33,262 bases of DNA from UMGS946 sp048421225. Its GTDB lineage: Bacteria; Bacillota; Clostridia; Christensenellales; CAG-138. The notes beneath the pieces were generated by a model that did no database searches, was not told the origin of the DNA, and saw only the letters and a program-made list of their open reading frames with translations. Positions 1-6,946 of this stretch are shown here, piece by piece (the first letter of the stretch is position 1; every line of letters starts with the position of its first letter). The DNA is taken from contig DBFNRV010000116.1 of NCBI GenBank assembly GCA_048421225.1, positions 1-33,262 of the forward strand. Reading direction: 5' to 3'. The translations under genes were made by a program, and so were the position numbers.

Positions 1-166
1 GAGGATCAGCGCCGCTTCTATGACACGCACAGCTTCTACTCGCTCTCCGATTTTGATGCACAGCGAGCTTGTGCATCGAAGAGCCTCCAATAACCGTCCT
101 ATGCGTCCTTTACAGTATAGCTCACCTAATGCTTTCCTTCGCGCCTATACTGTCCAACATGTTTGA
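1..166 (+). pseudogene. C-terminal end of a DDE/integrase-core transposase, frameshifted
   Basis: The first frame from position 1 reads RRFYDTHSFYSLSDFDAQ and then loses its register. The homology resumes in the second frame at about 71 with NNRPMRPLQYSSPNAF and ends at the TGA at 164-166. An 'FY..H.FYS..DF' segment followed by 'N.RPMRPL...SPN' is the familiar tail of integrase-core transposases of the IS3/IS481 kind. The frame change near 60-72 means the copy is broken or carries a sequencing error. The element probably ends near 176, where the sequence TGTAGGTTTGTC (read on the minus strand) begins. Its body lies outside the window. The family assignment is from memory of the tail motif only. 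Confidence 0.6.
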
Positions 167-176
167 CAAACCTACA

Positions 177-275
177 GTTTTTATAGTCCGGGCTTGTATT
201 GGGGTTTCCGCTACCGTCAACCATGATGAATACCATTTCCGGCACCTCGATAATTGACGGCGTGGTTTTAGGCAT
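177..275 (-). pseudogene. GyrI-like (AraC-effector-binding type) protein, N-terminal fragment
   Basis: Thirty-three codons read on the minus strand from ATG 275 contain PSIIEVPEMVFIMVDGSGNP followed by NTSPDY. This resembles the start of stand-alone GyrI-like small-molecule-binding proteins ('.P.iiEVPem.fimvdG.GnPN'). Homology stops where the transposase-bearing element begins at about 176, so that insertion appears to have cut the gene. Upstream it is fused out of frame to the YjbR-like fragment. It cannot be functional as it stands. Confidence 0.5.
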
Positions 276-337
276 GGGTAATCCTCGTAGGTGGCTGGGA
301 ACGTCAGGCAGAAATCAATGAGTTCTTGGCGGGTCAT
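276..337 (-). pseudogene. YjbR/MmcQ-like protein, N-terminal fragment only
   Basis: From ATG 337 the minus strand encodes MTRQELIDFCLTFPATYEDY, the characteristic beginning of YjbR/MmcQ-family (CyaY-like fold) proteins. Those are normally about 110-120 residues long, but here only about 21 codons match before the sequence changes to the GyrI-like fragment in another frame. The start overlaps the stop of the upstream ATPase remnant (ATGA), so the two may once have been translationally coupled. This looks like a deletion scar. Confidence 0.5.
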
Positions 338-872
338 TCATTTTCACCCATCATCATTTTATAGTGCTGCTCTTGTTCTAAAGCTTCAAAAATCAACTTG
401 AACACATCTCTGTAGAGGCTGATGTATGTGCAATCATCGACAAAGTTTATCCCATCGCTGAAGCCCACAGAGTTGTTGAAGCAGACCCCGACCATCTCCC
501 GCACCAATGTGCTGACGATAAAGAGGACGCTACTATCCATACTGGAAACGGGGTCGTCAATAACGATAATTTTATCCTTACTCACATCGGCGTCGGTGTG
601 ACTGCCGCGGACGAGGTGATAAAAGTATAGGAACGCAATGAAGTTTCGCTCGCCCTCGCTAAGACCTGCGGCAACCTGACCATCTTGGCGCACGACTTCA
701 TAGACGTTTTGTTGACCGCGCTTTTCGCGTAGGATGAAGCCCTGAAAACCCGAATCACGGAGTAAGTCGTTTATGCTATTGATAGTCGGAGCGGTGCTGA
801 CAATTCGCTTGTTGAGGTCGGCTATCTCGAGCTCCAAAGCCCGTGAAGTCTTGCTACCGTCCGTGATTACCT
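334..872 (-). pseudogene. AAA_13-type ATPase, C-terminal half, cut by an IS
   Basis: The minus-strand frame shows an ABC signature-like stretch, LSEGERNFIAFLYFYHL, and a Walker B motif, KIIVIDDPVSSMD. These are typical of the AAA_13 (PrrC/RloC-like) ATPases often found in defence and accessory islands. The frame runs upstream without a start until it enters the IS end at 872/873, so the N-terminal half with Walker A is missing. The ORF opens formally at TTG 837, which lacks any sign of being a true start. The last 40 or so residues (after VCFNNS) do not look like the usual continuation with its THN motif, so the 3' end may also be rearranged. Treat it as a dead remnant. Confidence 0.65.
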
Positions 873-912
873 TGGACCTATGTCAATACTTTGGACAAAA
901 AAAGTCGAAAGA

Positions 913-1116
913 TTATGCCGCCTTTTTTAGTGCACCATACCTCCCTTTCGCATCATCAAAGATTTCTTTCACTTGTCCGCCGAATGTCTCATACTCCTTC
1001 CGCCTGTTTGAGGGTACATAAACCAGAGCCTTGTAATAGGTGCTCCTTGGGAATTTTAAAGCGCTGCAAAGCTGGGATATGGTGTAGGCACTTAAATTGT
1101 TCTGGATAAAAGTCAC
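913..1116 (-). pseudogene. IS3-family orfB transposase, truncated by internal deletion
   Basis: The frame from GTG 1116 gives TFIQNNLSAYTISQLCSAL followed by FPRSTYYKAL, the HTH_21-type N-terminus of IS150-group OrfB. It continues to GRYGA, the point where full-length proteins go on to the rve/DDE catalytic core. Here the frame jumps to LKKAA and a stop, followed directly by the IS terminus. The DDE core is therefore absent and the 67-residue product cannot catalyse transposition. The intact ends might still be mobilised by a related transposase elsewhere in the genome, which is inference. Confidence 0.75.
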
Positions 1117-1124
1117 AAGTTCGG

Positions 1125-1403
1125 CTATTGTTCTTTTGCGAATATGGCGGTCGCTTTTTTTAATATTTCATTCTCAATCTTAAGGCGGTTATTTTTCTTC
1201 TGCAAAGCCCTGTATTCTTTAAGGCTAACCGATTCCTCCTCAGATACCTTGATGGGGGAGAGCTGCTTTACCCGCCCGCTGAGAGTACTCCGATTTACGC
1301 CATATTCACGTTCCAGTTGTGGATACGAGGTTCCTCAGGCATTGTACAGATCCACGATCTGCTGTTTAAATTCCGGAGTGTAATGTTTTTGGTTCTTCGC
1401 CAT
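1125..1403 (-). pseudogene. IS3-family orfA (HTH protein) with in-frame TGA
   Basis: Starting at ATG 1403 the frame reads MAKNQKHYTPEFKQQIVDLY, then a TGA stop at 1337-1335. It continues in the same frame with YGVNRSTLSGRVKQLSPIK and a Leu/Asn-rich zipper-like end (ENEILKKATAIFAKE) to the TAG at 1127-1125. This is a standard IS3/IS150-type OrfA: a helix-turn-helix followed by a leucine zipper. The stop probably replaces a glycine codon (GGA to TGA). A run of seven A residues on the minus strand near 1151-1159 resembles the slippery site used to make the OrfAB fusion. Confidence 0.75.
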
Positions 1404-1492
1404 GTTGAACATCTCCTTTACTCTTTCAGTTGTAATTATAGGTTGTTCAACTTTTCGTGTCCATACTTATATACTAACACCAGTATTTGATT

Positions 1493-1575
1493 TGGTGCGG
1501 CTGGCGAGATTTGAACTCGCAAGGTTTCCCCGACGGATTTTAAGTCCGTTGTGTATGCCATTCCACCACAGCCGC
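1493..1575 (-). tRNA. tRNA-Leu (anticodon UAA), CCA encoded
   Basis: Read on the minus strand, the acceptor stem GCGGCTG at 1575-1569 pairs with CAGCCGC, followed by discriminator A and an encoded CCA ending at 1493. The anticodon loop CTTAAAA (1544-1538) carries anticodon TAA. The T arm GCGAG-TTCAAAT-CTCGC is intact, and the extended variable region marks a type II tRNA. The D arm GTGGAATGGCATACAC is Leu-like. A good promoter lies upstream. The native downstream terminator is gone because an IS begins 10 bp after the CCA. Confidence 0.95.
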
Positions 1576-1591
1576 ATATCAACGTTGATAT
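1576..1591. repeat. 16-bp perfect palindrome between promoter and tRNA-Leu
   Basis: ATATCAACGTTGATAT is a perfect palindrome that touches the 5' end of mature tRNA-Leu and overlaps the -10 box by two bases. It would form the 5' leader of the precursor or act as a protein-binding site. No function is known to me. Confidence 0.6.
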
Positions 1592-1618
1592 AATATTCGT
1601 TTTTCTTCCAAACGTCAA
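1590..1618 (-). promoter_or_regulatory. Sigma-A promoter for tRNA-Leu
   Basis: On the minus strand TTGACG (1618-1613), a 17-bp spacer and TATTAT (1595-1590) make a good sigma-A promoter. It points into the tRNA gene, with an expected start near 1583. Confidence 0.7.
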
Positions 1619-1642
1619 GAGCAAAAGATCAAGTTCAGTGGA

Positions 1643-2056
1643 TTAACCGCCAAATTCGATCTGCCTGTCAAGTTCGTCCTTGATTGAATCGTGAGGATCC
1701 CGCCATCCTTCTGGTTTAATCACTTTATTATCTCCATTTCTAAATCGCGGCTTCCCATCGGGCCAGAGTTTTGACATGTTTGCGCGATGAACGATATCCA
1801 TAATGGGCTGGGGACGTACGCCCATTTCTACGAGAGTACCAAGAGCGAAATAAATTAGGTCGATCATCGCATCCGACTGTTCGGCTAAATCATCCCTTGA
1901 CGAAGCTTCTAAAAATTCGGCTATTTCATCCTGCATCCAATCGCAGCGCGTTGCGGCGCGTTCTTTAGAGATGCCGCAGGGACGTTCCGCCGCTGGAACG
2001 TCAAACGCCCTGTGAAACTCCAAAACCTGTTCCCACGCATTATCCAGTCCTGCCAT
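1643..2056 (-). CDS. MazG-like / PRA-PH-fold nucleotide pyrophosphohydrolase
   Basis: This 137-residue all-alpha NTP pyrophosphohydrolase-like protein has the acidic metal-binding pattern of the family: DWMQDEIAEFLEA near residues 39-51 and DAMIDLIYFALG near 62-73. The tail RANMSKLWPDGKP...KVIKPEGWRDP is characteristic of the phage and bacterial PRA-PH/MazG-like group (Pfam PRA-PH). Members hydrolyse NTPs or dNTPs to the monophosphate and pyrophosphate, often as house-cleaning enzymes. The substrate here cannot be read from sequence. The ribosome-binding site GAGGCGG lies just upstream of ATG 2056. The gene stands alone between tRNA-Leu and iorA, transcribed in the same direction as the tRNA. 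Confidence 0.8.
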   Translation of the reverse strand: MAGLDNAWEQVLEFHRAFDVPAAERPCGISKERAATRCDWMQDEIAEFLEASSRDDLAEQSDAMIDLIYFALGTLVEMGVRPQPIMDIVHRANMSKLWPDGKPRFRNGDNKVIKPEGWRDPHDSIKDELDRQIEFGG

Positions 2057-2079
2057 TTTACCGCCTCTTCCATTAAATT

Positions 2080-2112
2080 AATGTTTAGTTATAAATCCTT
2101 AGATTAAACATT
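2080..2112. repeat. 8-bp inverted repeat in the MazG-like/iorA divergent spacer
   Basis: AATGTTTA (2080-2087) and TAAACATT (2105-2112) are perfect inverted copies with a 17-bp gap in the AT-rich 221-bp spacer 2057-2277. They sit 24 bp upstream of the MazG-like start and could be an operator. No U-run follows on either strand to suggest a terminator. Confidence 0.35.
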
Positions 2113-2195
2113 ATATTCTATAATGGAAAAATTTTAAATGGCAGTTTCCCTATTATATACGGTATATATGGCGCCGGCTACTTTTATAGCGTTTA

Positions 2196-2224
2196 TTACT
2201 GGATTATACTTATATGGATATAAT
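2196..2224 (+). promoter_or_regulatory. iorA: Candidate promoter for iorAB
   Basis: TATAAT at 2219-2224 lies 17 bp from a poor -35 (TTACTG, 2196-2201). The rest of the spacer is AT-rich without further recognisable signals. The ribosome-binding site GGAGG is at 2264-2268. Confidence 0.4.
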
Positions 2225-2277
2225 GTTGTGTACGTATATTTTACGACATAAAATTCTTTAGACGGAGGTAGGTAATA

Positions 2278-4008
2278 TTGAAACAGCTAATGCTTGGCAA
2301 CGAGGCGATTGCAAGAGGCGCATACGAGGCTGGCGTCCACGTATCAAGCGCATATCCTGGCACGCCCAGCACGGAGATAAATGAAAATGTCGCCAACTAC
2401 CCCGATATATACTGCGAGTGGGCTCCCAACGAAAAGGTAGCTGTCGAGGCGGCGCTAGGAGCGTCGGTAGCAGGTGCGCGCAGCATGGCATGCATGAAGC
2501 ATGTAGGTCTTAACGTAGCTGCTGATCCATTTTATACTGCGACATATACGGGAGTAAACGCAGGGCTTGTGGTCGTAGTGGCTGACGACCCTGGAATGCA
2601 CTCGTCACAGAATGAGCAGGACACGAGAATGCATGCAAGAGCGTCTCACGCTCCGTGCCTTGACCCGTCGGATAGTCAGGAATGCAAGGATTTTATGCGT
2701 GTGGCTCTAGAGATTAGCGAAGAATATGACACGCCGGTTATATTGAGGCTTACGACGAGAATAGCCCATGCAAGAACGGTGGTTGAACTCGGCGAAAGAA
2801 AAGAAGTTCCTCTTAAAGAATACGTAAAAAACAATAAAAAGTATGTTTCAATGCCTGGCAATATGATCGGTCGCCACCTGTTTGTGGAAGAGCGCGAAAA
2901 CCGCTTGGCTGAAGCTGCAAACGGGCTTTCTATAAACCGCATTGAGTGGGGCGATAAGCGTATTGGGGTGATAACTTCAGGCGCGGCTTATAACTATGTT
3001 AAAGAAGCGATGCCAACTGCGTCGGTGCTTAAACTGGGGCTTGCTTATCCTCTGCCTAAAAAACTAATTGAAGAATTTGCTTCTGAAGTTGAAGAACTTT
3101 ATGTAATAGAGGATATGGAGCCGTTCTTTGAGGACACCATCAAGGCGTGGGGAATATCCTGTTCAGGCAAGGATAAGACGGGTGTGCAGGGCGAGCTTTT
3201 TGCGAAAAAAATTGCCGCTAAGTTTATGGGCGAACCCGAAGCCGGCCCTATGAATACCCAGGGCATACCGGTAAGGCCGCCTGTGCTCTGCCCAGGATGC
3301 CCGCATAGGGGGCTTTATTATATCCTTGGAAAGTTAAAGTTGACGGTATGTTCGGATATTGGCTGTTACACCCTTGGCGCGCTTCCGCCACTGTCAGGGG
3401 TGGATACCTGCGTATGTATGGGCGCGTCGATAGGAATGGCCCACGGAATGGAAAAGGGCAGGGGAGTCGAACAGGCGAAAAAAACCGTTGCCGTGCTTGG
3501 AGACAGCACGTTCTGCCATAGCGGCATTACGGGATTGCTCAACATGATGTATAATCGTTCGGTTGGCACTGTTATAATTGCCGACAATTCAATAACAGGC
3601 ATGACTGGACATCAGCATAATCCATCGACGGGTTTCGATATACACGGAAATCCCGCTCCGGCGATAAACCTTATAAAGCTGTGCGATTCCATGGGCATAA
3701 AGAATGTTGTCGTAGTTGATCCTTACGATCTCAAAGAGCTGGAGCGCGTTGTTCGCGAGGAGACGGCGCGGGAGGAATTGAGCGTAATAATCAGCCAAAG
3801 GCCATGCGCGCTTATAGTAAAGCAGCCGGGTATTCCGTTCGTATGTGATGAGGAGAAGTGCAGAAATTGCGGAATGTGTATGAAGATAGGCTGCCCCGCT
3901 ATAAAGAGAACCGGCAAGAGCGTGGAAATTGATCCCACACAATGCGTAGGCTGCGGATTATGCTCGACAGTATGTCCGTTTGGCGCGCTGAAGGCGAAAG
4001 GAGAGTAA
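2278..4008 (+). CDS. iorA: Indolepyruvate:ferredoxin oxidoreductase, alpha subunit
   Basis: This TPP- and Fe-S-containing subunit oxidatively decarboxylates aryl pyruvates (indolepyruvate, phenylpyruvate) to aryl acetyl-CoA and reduces ferredoxin, working with IorB in the cytoplasm. The N-terminus has GNEAIARGAYEAGV and SAYPGTPSTEI. CPGCPHRG is near residue 338 and the TPP/Mg-binding GDSTFCHSGITGLLNMMYN near 408. Two C-terminal [4Fe-4S] motifs follow: CRNCGMCMKIGCP near 528 and CVGCGLCSTVCP near 557. At 576 residues it is slightly short but normal. The start is TTG 2278, nine bases after GGAGG. iorB follows four bases downstream, so the two form one operon. Reduced ferredoxin could feed the Rnf complex encoded later in the window. 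Confidence 0.95.
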   Translation: MKQLMLGNEAIARGAYEAGVHVSSAYPGTPSTEINENVANYPDIYCEWAPNEKVAVEAALGASVAGARSMACMKHVGLNVAADPFYTATYTGVNAGLVVVVADDPGMHSSQNEQDTRMHARASHAPCLDPSDSQECKDFMRVALEISEEYDTPVILRLTTRIAHARTVVELGERKEVPLKEYVKNNKKYVSMPGNMIGRHLFVEERENRLAEAANGLSINRIEWGDKRIGVITSGAAYNYVKEAMPTASVLKLGLAYPLPKKLIEEFASEVEELYVIEDMEPFFEDTIKAWGISCSGKDKTGVQGELFAKKIAAKFMGEPEAGPMNTQGIPVRPPVLCPGCPHRGLYYILGKLKLTVCSDIGCYTLGALPPLSGVDTCVCMGASIGMAHGMEKGRGVEQAKKTVAVLGDSTFCHSGITGLLNMMYNRSVGTVIIADNSITGMTGHQHNPSTGFDIHGNPAPAINLIKLCDSMGIKNVVVVDPYDLKELERVVREETAREELSVIISQRPCALIVKQPGIPFVCDEEKCRNCGMCMKIGCPAIKRTGKSVEIDPTQCVGCGLCSTVCPFGALKAKGE

Positions 4009-4012
4009 GACC

Positions 4013-4588
4013 ATGACAGATAATATTGTTATAGTTGGCGTAGGCGGTCAGGGTACGCTTCTCGCAAGCAAGATATTGGGCTATATTGCGCTGGAAAACG
4101 GTTATGATGTACGGGTTAGCGAAGTGCATGGCATGAGTCAGCGCGGCGGAAGCGTTGTAACCTATGTCCGCATGAGCGATGATGAGAAGCTTTATTCTAC
4201 AATAGTGGAGCAGGAGTGCGCCGATGTCGTGCTTGCTTTTGAAAACCTTGAAGCGCTGCGAGCCCTGCCCTATCTTAAAGACGGGGGAACGATAATAGTA
4301 AATACACAGGAGCTGCTCCCAATGCCCGTAATTACCGGCGCCGCGGAATATCCAAACGACTGCCTTGAAAGGATCAGAAATTGCGGGGCGAATGTAATAG
4401 AGCTTGACGCAACGGGTATAGCGCACGAGTGCGGGACCTACCGTGCAGCGAACGTGGTGCTTATAGGCGTGCTGGCCAAAAAACTGCCGTTTACGTATGA
4501 TCAGTGGATGCAGGCGATTGAAGCTAATGTTAAGCCAAAATTTATTGAAACAAATAAAGAGGCCTTCAGGCGCGGGTATGAATACTGA
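4013..4588 (+). CDS. iorB: Indolepyruvate:ferredoxin oxidoreductase, beta subunit
   Basis: This 191-residue protein is a single POR/KOR gamma domain. It opens with NIVIVGVGGQGTLLASKILG, a glycine-rich CoA/nucleotide-binding loop, and carries SEVHGMSQRGGSVVTYVR near residue 42, both standard for IorB. It is the catalytic partner of IorA in CoA-dependent 2-oxoacid oxidation. GGAGAG lies in the iorA 3' end, and ATG 4013 follows the iorA stop by four bases, so translation is probably coupled. The operon ends at the terminator at 4676-4700. Confidence 0.93.
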   Translation: MTDNIVIVGVGGQGTLLASKILGYIALENGYDVRVSEVHGMSQRGGSVVTYVRMSDDEKLYSTIVEQECADVVLAFENLEALRALPYLKDGGTIIVNTQELLPMPVITGAAEYPNDCLERIRNCGANVIELDATGIAHECGTYRAANVVLIGVLAKKLPFTYDQWMQAIEANVKPKFIETNKEAFRRGYEY

Positions 4589-4675
4589 TTATTTCAGTAA
4601 AGCAGTATAGCCTGTTTAACGGGGGCCGCTTCACCAACAATGCTGATGCAACCGAGCAATAGCACCAAGGGGTTT

Positions 4676-4700
4676 AAAAGGCGTCACCGGCGCCTTTTTT
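4676..4700 (+). terminator. Rho-independent terminator after iorAB
   Basis: AAAAGGCG, a 7-base loop and CGCCTTTTTT form a compact stem followed by a T run. The 87 bases between iorB and this hairpin hold nothing else I recognise. Confidence 0.85.
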
Positions 4701-4759
4701 GCCCTAAGATAATAACAAGGCATTATATTGGTTAATCACTTAAAACAGCGGGCCCCATG

Positions 4760-4786
4760 TTTATGCTATCGTTTTAGTATTATAAT
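4760..4786 (+). promoter_or_regulatory. Candidate promoter for the C-S lyase gene
   Basis: TATAAT at 4781-4786 is a consensus -10. The -35 region (around TTTATG, 4760) is weak. It lies between the iorAB terminator and the start at 4831. Confidence 0.35.
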
Positions 4787-4830
4787 AGATCGCCGTTAAT
4801 TAGTTCATCAGCATAGGAGGAGGCTTATCC

Positions 4831-6018
4831 ATGTATGATTTTGATACCGTTATAGACCGCCGCGGCACTGGAGCTTCAAAATGGGCAATGGCGCCAAAAC
4901 ATATATACGAGGGGGGATATACTCCTCTTACAATAGCCGATATGGAGTTTAAGACAGCCCCAGAGATACAAGCAGCGCTGCACAGGGCTGTAGACCATGG
5001 AATATACGGTTATACCTACGCGGACAGCGAGTATTTTGAAGCGCTTAAGGAATTCATGCTAAAGCGCCGCGGATGGGAGGTCAGACATGAGTGGTTTGTA
5101 ACTACACCGGGTGTGATATCCGCATTGAATTTAGCGGTGCGGGCATTTACTGATAGAAGCGACGCTGTAATAATACAGCCGCCCGTCTACCCCCCGTTTA
5201 AATCAGTTGTACAGAGAAACGGAAGAACGCTTCTGGAAAACCCGCTAATATATAAAGGCGGCCGTTATGTAATGGATTATGAAAACCTGGAATTGTTGTG
5301 TAAAAGGGCTGATGCAAAGCTGCTTATACTTTGCAGCCCCCATAACCCCGTTGGCAGGGTATGGACATACGAAGAACTCAAACAGCTCGGGGAGATAACT
5401 AAAAGAAATGGGGTAATGGTCCTCAGCGATGAAATACACGGTGAGCTTATACTGAATGGAAACAGGCATATTACCTTTTCAACCATAGATGGTATGGTTG
5501 AAAACTGCGTAATTTGCACCGCAATGAGCAAAACATTCAATCTAGCCGGAATGTGCTGTTCCAATATATTCATACCTAACGCTGAACTTATGAGCGCTTT
5601 TAGGCGTAGGATTGAGGCGGAAGGCGTCCCAGGGATCCCAGCGCTGTCAAGATATGCCGCCATAGCCGCGTTCAGGGATGGAAAAGCTTGGCTGGACGAG
5701 CTGATTAAATACGTTGAGGAAAACTTTGAGACGTTATATGATTTCATTGATAGGAAACTTCCAATGCTTGACTATATAAGGGCGGAGGGTACTTATCTTG
5801 CGTGGATAGACATGAGACGGCTTGGACTGACCGTGGAAGAGCAGGAGGACTTAATGCTAAACAAGGCAAACCTGGCCCTTGACGAGGGTTATATATTCGG
5901 AGACGAGGGCTCCGGGTTTGAGCGAATAAACCTGGCGCTTCCCAGATCTGAACTTCTAAGATCGCTGGAGCGGCTCGAAAATGCTGTCTATTCTTTAGGG
6001 TTAAGAGAAAACAGGTAA
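4831..6018 (+). CDS. MalY/PatB-family PLP-dependent C-S lyase (cystathionine beta-lyase type)
   Basis: This is a fold-type I aminotransferase-like enzyme of 395 residues. The opening YDFDTVIDRRGTGASKW and the IADMEF motif near residue 36 define the MalY/PatB group. These enzymes cleave C-S bonds of cystathionine or cysteine conjugates to pyruvate, ammonia and a thiol. CSPHNPVGRVW near 169 and SDEIHGELI near 199 contact the cofactor, and the Schiff-base lysine is K234 in MSKTFNLAG. The start follows a strong AGGAGGAGG. Some relatives have aminotransferase or regulatory roles (E. coli MalY), so the exact substrate is open. It is a single gene with its own promoter. No terminator is visible before the next gene. 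Confidence 0.9.
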   Translation: MYDFDTVIDRRGTGASKWAMAPKHIYEGGYTPLTIADMEFKTAPEIQAALHRAVDHGIYGYTYADSEYFEALKEFMLKRRGWEVRHEWFVTTPGVISALNLAVRAFTDRSDAVIIQPPVYPPFKSVVQRNGRTLLENPLIYKGGRYVMDYENLELLCKRADAKLLILCSPHNPVGRVWTYEELKQLGEITKRNGVMVLSDEIHGELILNGNRHITFSTIDGMVENCVICTAMSKTFNLAGMCCSNIFIPNAELMSAFRRRIEAEGVPGIPALSRYAAIAAFRDGKAWLDELIKYVEENFETLYDFIDRKLPMLDYIRAEGTYLAWIDMRRLGLTVEEQEDLMLNKANLALDEGYIFGDEGSGFERINLALPRSELLRSLERLENAVYSLGLRENR

Positions 6019-6025
6019 TCACATA

Positions 6026-6034
6026 TGTTATAAT
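6026..6034 (+). promoter_or_regulatory. Extended -10 promoter candidate for the DUF4438-pcrA-ligA run
   Basis: TGTTATAAT is a perfect extended -10 element 30 bp upstream of the DUF4438 start. No -35 is evident, as is common for extended -10 promoters. Confidence 0.45.
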
Positions 6035-6064
6035 TGGTTATAGATATAAATTGGAGGTAAAAAT

Positions 6065-6943
6065 ATGAGCGCTAATATAGTGTCGATAAATTCAGAGCGG
6101 CTCGTTATGCAAAGCGTAATGGGCGAAGTTCATCATCCCGCGATGGGCCCGAACCCTTATAGAATAAATACTGCGGACGGCATGCCAATGGTGCTGCCGG
6201 GTACAGGCGGAATAACCTACAATGTTACTATCGGCGATTCCGTATATGCAATGGAGGCTGACCATGTGGAGCCAGGCGTATCGATAAAGGCGTCCGATAC
6301 GAATGAAAACAATGCACTTAACACGCTTTCATGCATAGGTAACAAAGCGAGGGTAATTTCAGGGGATGCCAAGGGCGCCAAAGGATTTGTAACGGGCAAG
6401 CATGGCGGGATTGAACATGTATTGGTGTATTTTGAGCGCGAAGCGCTGGAAAAAATGGTCATAGGCGACAAAATCCTAATAAAAGCGCAGGGTCAGGGTA
6501 TGAAGCTGAATGGTTTTGAGGACAAGGTCAACGCGATGAATATTGATCCGGCTCTTTATTACAAGCTCAATATAACCTCTGAAAACGGGATGCTTAACGT
6601 TCCCGTCGCGGCTAAAGTTCCCGCTTATCTTATGGGTTCCGGTATAGGCTCAAACAGCGCGTATAGGGGAGATTATGACATAATGACAGCAGACCGTGAG
6701 GTAATCAAAAGCTTTGGCCTGGATAAACTGCGCTATGGCGACATCGTAATGCTTGAAAACTGTGATACAACATTTGGCCGTGGGTACCTTACAGGGGCCG
6801 TAACAATAGGAGTAGTTGTACACAGCGACTGCATACTGGCGGGACACGGCCCTGGGGTTACTACGCTTTTGACCTCAAAGAGCGCGGTTATCAACGGCGT
6901 AATTACTCAAAACGCCAATATTGCCGACTATCTTTTAGATTGA
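6065..6943 (+). CDS. DUF4438 domain protein, function unknown
   Basis: This 292-residue protein matches what I remember of the DUF4438 family of anaerobic Firmicutes and Thermotogae. Features are an N-terminal MGEVHHPAMGPNPYRI segment, GDSVYAMEADHVEPGVS near residue 58, and a conserved glycine-rich stretch, GDAKGAKGFVTGKHGG, near 99. There is no signal peptide or membrane segment, so it is probably cytosolic. Family members are nearly all this length and no activity is established to my knowledge. The ribosome-binding site TTGGAGG is strong. Its stop is four bases before pcrA, which lacks its own ribosome-binding site, so the two are probably translationally coupled. Confidence 0.8.
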   Translation: MSANIVSINSERLVMQSVMGEVHHPAMGPNPYRINTADGMPMVLPGTGGITYNVTIGDSVYAMEADHVEPGVSIKASDTNENNALNTLSCIGNKARVISGDAKGAKGFVTGKHGGIEHVLVYFEREALEKMVIGDKILIKAQGQGMKLNGFEDKVNAMNIDPALYYKLNITSENGMLNVPVAAKVPAYLMGSGIGSNSAYRGDYDIMTADREVIKSFGLDKLRYGDIVMLENCDTTFGRGYLTGAVTIGVVVHSDCILAGHGPGVTTLLTSKSAVINGVITQNANIADYLLD

Positions 6944-6946
6944 AAT

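Larger units (their letters stand above)
873..1482 (-). mobile_element. IS3-family element, internally deleted (about 610 bp), orfA/orfB orientation minus
   Basis: The two ends form imperfect terminal inverted repeats. The plus strand from 873 (TGGACCTATGTC, with GGACA further in) and the minus strand from 1482 (TGGTGTTAGTAT, with GGACA further in) align without gaps over about 37 positions. They share TGG, a central TGGACA and an AAAAGT.GAA block. Inside are an IS3-type orfA and only the first third of orfB. Complete IS3 elements are about 1.2-1.5 kb, so roughly half is missing. The 3-bp flanks (cct and gta) do not match, so there is no target duplication. That suggests a deletion beside the element after insertion. 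The left end truncates the ATPase gene and the right end lies 10 bp from the tRNA-Leu CCA. Confidence 0.8.

Noticed and set aside
873..1482. Functional IS3 transposase by programmed frameshifting
   Set aside because: The slippery A run exists, but orfA has a stop and orfB lacks the catalytic core, so no active transposase can result.
3899..4426. Long open frame on the minus strand across the iorA/iorB junction (175 residues)
   Set aside because: It lies entirely opposite two well-supported genes, has no ribosome-binding site and shows no family features.
4589..4675. Possible riboswitch or small RNA upstream of the iorAB terminator
   Set aside because: I compared it with known riboswitch cores (TPP, SAM, fluoride, ZTP, THF, glycine) and saw none. 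It is best read as a 3' untranslated region.
5277..5747. Minus-strand frame of 156 residues inside the C-S lyase gene
   Set aside because: Antisense shadow rich in Ser/Leu/Ile. The plus-strand frame has full family motifs including the PLP lysine.
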